The position numbers and the translations under genes are program-made. From Alphaproteobacteria bacterium (GTDB taxonomy: Bacteria > Pseudomonadota > Alphaproteobacteria > Caulobacterales > Aquidulcibacteraceae), in NCBI GenBank assembly GCA_016124655.1, contig WGNI01000016.1, positions 1-35,222 on the forward strand: DNA of 35,222 nucleotides. Direction: 5' to 3'. The notes beneath the pieces were generated by a model. The model was not told where the DNA came from. It ran no database searches and saw nothing but the letters and a program-made list of their open reading frames with translations. Shown piece by piece: positions 33,702-35,222 of this stretch. Numbering within the stretch: position 1 is the first letter of the stretch; each line of letters opens with the position of its first letter.

Positions 33702-33825
33702 GGGCGTTTCCTTACTTTGTGGCGACGGTTATGTGCCGGATGCGCGCGTGCGCGCCAATCCCTGCCCGCGGCGCAGTGGGACGCGGCGCCGGCCGCGGAC
33801 CTGCGGATTGAGACGCAAACGCAAA

Positions 33826-33851
33826 CGGCCCTGCCGTTTCCGACAGGGCCG
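33826..33851 (-). terminator. terminator-like hairpin after the first tRNA remnant
   Basis: On the minus strand cggccctg pairs with cagggccg around an inner cggaaacg-like loop, followed by tttgcgtttgcg. It lies just downstream of the tRNA 3'-end remnant at 33864-33889, in the same relation as the hairpins after the other two copies. Confidence 0.6.
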
Positions 33852-33863
33852 CGCATGATCTGA

Positions 33864-33889
33864 TTGGGCGCCGGGGCAGGATTTGAGAG
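33864..33889 (-). pseudogene. 3'-end remnant of an initiator tRNA
   Basis: On the minus strand the sequence tcaaatcctgccccggcg followed by cccaat matches the T-arm and acceptor end of the intact initiator tRNA (34436-34512) with a few changes. The rest of the tRNA is gone: upstream lies a REP-like palindrome (33892-33935). A further ggttcaaatcc stretch at 33936-33946 is in the opposite orientation and may be another scrap of a T-arm. Confidence 0.55.
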
Positions 33890-33973
33890 TCGTGCCCCGC
33901 CTGCGCGGGCAGGCCCGCTTGTCGGGGACCCAAGGTTCAAATCCGCGCCCGCCGGCTTACAAAACACGAAAGG

Positions 33974-33999
33974 CCCCATCGCCATGCGACGGGGCCTTT
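33974..33999 (-). terminator. terminator-like hairpin after the broken tRNA copy
   Basis: On the minus strand aggccccgtcgc pairs with gcgatggggcct with one mismatch and a short loop, followed by ttcgtgtttt. It stands directly downstream of the broken initiator-tRNA copy. Confidence 0.7.
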
Positions 34000-34006
34000 C
34001 CTGTTT

Positions 34007-34130
34007 GGGTGCGGGGGCAGGATTTGAACCCCACTTTTTGTTCTTGGCCTTCAGGTATGAGCCTGACGAGGTGAGGCGAAGCGAATTGGCCCGGGGGGAC
34101 CAATTCGCCGCCGAACGGGCTGCTCCTAGT
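34007..34130 (-). pseudogene. broken initiator tRNA copy with insertions
   Basis: On the minus strand this shows the pieces of the initiator tRNA in order. D-arm start ggagcagcccg comes first, then an inserted stretch with the palindrome gcgaattgg/ccaattcgc (34081-34108). The anticodon arm ctcgtcaggctcatacctgaagg has one A fewer in the loop than the intact gene. About 17 extra bases follow in the variable/T-arm region, then ttcaaatcctgcccccgc. The 3' 27 bases (34004-34030) are identical to the intact copy (34434-34460), but the 5' acceptor strand cgcgggg is lost. It cannot fold as a normal tRNA. Confidence 0.75.
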
Positions 34131-34218
34131 GCAGCAGCAGATAAGCGAGCAACGCCACGATCACGCGCACAGTGCACGCATCGACGGACATGTTCGCTTT
34201 GATGGAAATGTTGACCAT
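34126..34218 (-). CDS. possible tiny membrane peptide (30 residues)
   Basis: An open frame between the intact and broken tRNA copies reads MVNISIKANMSVDACT and then a hydrophobic end VRVIVALLAYLLLH. A ggaaaag purine stretch precedes the ATG. It could be a single-span peptide, but the size and lack of any known relative make this uncertain. Confidence 0.2.
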   Translation of the reverse strand: MVNISIKANMSVDACTVRVIVALLAYLLLH

Positions 34219-34390
34219 TGCGGCTTTTCCGCAGGGGAAAATGAAGCCGGCAAAACCGGCTCGGGCGCGTTGTGCATAGTTGACTGCTAGGCGGCGTCGG
34301 CCCTGACGCGTTGTATGCTCCAGCCGGTTTCGGCACGGCGAGCACAAATGGCGACCGTCATCGTCGCGCAGCCTGCATACAACTTAAACG

Positions 34391-34428
34391 CTAAAAAAAG
34401 CGAAAGCCCAGCATCACCGCTGGGCTTT
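34391..34428 (-). terminator. terminator after the initiator tRNA
   Basis: On the minus strand aaagcccagc pairs perfectly with gctgggcttt (6-base loop ggtgat), followed by cgcttttttt. It begins 8 bases after the tRNA 3' end and would end the rRNA operon transcript. Confidence 0.9.
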
Positions 34429-34435
34429 CTTATTT

Positions 34436-34512
<77 letters not shown>

Positions 34513-34530
34513 ATAAACTTGTTGTCTTCC

Positions 34531-34558
34531 CTGGGTCCCCGCCTTCGCGGGGATGCCG
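34531..34558. repeat. REP-like palindrome between tRNA and 5S
   Basis: The motif gggtccccgccttcgcgggg folds as ccccgc/gcgggg with a short loop. A similar ggacc/gggtcc palindrome occurs at 33892-33935 and near 90. It lies just upstream (minus strand) of the tRNA. Confidence 0.65.
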
Positions 34559-34582
34559 CTTCGTGAAACTCAGCAGCAGCTG

Positions 34583-34595
34583 GCTCCACCCCGCG
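34583..34595 (-). pseudogene. 5'-end fragment of an initiator tRNA
   Basis: These 13 bases (cgcggggtggagc on the minus strand) equal the first 13 bases of the intact tRNA 83 bases away, and the flank aaactt is also repeated two bases beyond. It is either a partial copy or a duplication made when the REP-like sequence was inserted. Confidence 0.5.
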
Positions 34596-34623
34596 GCAAA
34601 CTTTCAATTCCTTCATACGACAA

Positions 34624-34646
34624 ACCCGCCGCGAACGCGACGGGCT
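34624..34646 (-). terminator. weak terminator-like hairpin downstream of 5S rRNA
   Basis: On the minus strand agcccgtcgcg pairs with cgcggcgggt (2-base loop, one G-T pair), followed by ttgtcg. It lies between 5S and the tRNA. The T-run is short, so read-through to the tRNA is likely; it may be a processing hairpin. Confidence 0.4.
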
Positions 34647-34733
34647 GAAACGACAGGGGCCGCAAACGACGCAGCCAGCGCAAAAGAGGGTTCTTTCAGG
34701 ATCTTGAAACGATTTCGCTGTGCGCGCCGGGCA

Positions 34734-34852
34734 GACCCGGCAACGACCTACTCTCCCATGCCTTAAGACATAGTACCATCGGCCCTGGGGGACTTAACGA
34801 CCGAGTTCGGGATGGGATCGGGTGGGGACCCCCCGGCATAGTCACCAGGTCG
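34734..34852 (-). rRNA. rrf: 5S ribosomal RNA
   Basis: The minus strand reads gacctggtgactatgccgg at the 5' end, then the conserved cccgatcccatcccgaactc, the block ggtactatgtcttaaggc, and gggagagtaggtc near the 3' end. The terminal stem pairs gacctgg with ccgggtc. Ends are set from that stem and may be off by a base or two. Confidence 0.95.
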
Positions 34853-34962
34853 GCGCGACGCGCACGACGAAAACGAAGACATCGATTGTTCTAGCGATGC
34901 GCAACCATGCGCGACGCGATCGTCGCCATGCATGAACGCCAAATTCTACACAGTAGATAATG

Positions 34963-35222
<260 letters not shown>

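Overview
The window is GC-rich chromosomal DNA from an alphaproteobacterium. It most resembles the Caulobacterales/Hyphomonadaceae side of the class. The pointers are the order scpA-scpB-tatA-tatB-tatC-serS-surE-pcm and yajC-secD-secF, a PopZ-type polar organiser upstream of valS, a large Caulobacter/Sphingomonas-style TonB-dependent receptor, and GANTC (CcrM-type) sites in palindromes and ahead of popZ. This placement is inference; no 16S sequence is present. Nearly everything is housekeeping. I see no phage, transposase, integrase, CRISPR array or defence cluster.

Layout. 1-1288: end of a possible upstream gene, REP-like hairpins, one membrane protein. 1289-3550: trmFO, convergent with an NDUFAF6-like squalene/phytoene-synthase relative. 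3649-6666 (minus): the Sec accessory operon yajC-secD-secF. 6803-7648: a DUF815 ATPase, tail-to-tail with the minus-strand surE-pcm pair. 9101-16119 (minus): a DUF1761 membrane protein, serS, and the tightly overlapping run SPOR protein-nagZ-scpA-scpB-tatA-tatB-tatC. 16208-19111: dgt, divergent from erpA, a Sel1 protein and a nitroreductase. 19115-21056: two tiny coupled membrane proteins, xthA and an EthD-domain protein. 21163-29483 (minus): PH-domain protein, a second Pcm-like protein, popZ, valS, a short-chain dehydrogenase, ilvD, a SnoaL-like protein and a LysE-type exporter. 29781-33701: TonB-dependent receptor and a convergent HSL-type esterase. 33826-35222 (minus): the distal end of an rRNA operon (23S 3' end, 5S, initiator tRNA) followed by decayed extra pieces of the initiator tRNA.

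What stands out is small mobile-like DNA rather than a new multi-gene system. serS carries a 107-base palindromic repeat fused in frame into its protein, a sister copy lies in the next intergenic space, and serS has a second low-GC insertion. A perfect 49-bp palindrome centred on a GANTC site and a second palindrome together fill a convergent intergenic gap and supply the stop codons of both neighbouring genes. A terminator-like hairpin sits only a few bases ahead of the valS start codon. The initiator tRNA has C at the discriminator position and is trailed by broken copies, each with its own terminator.
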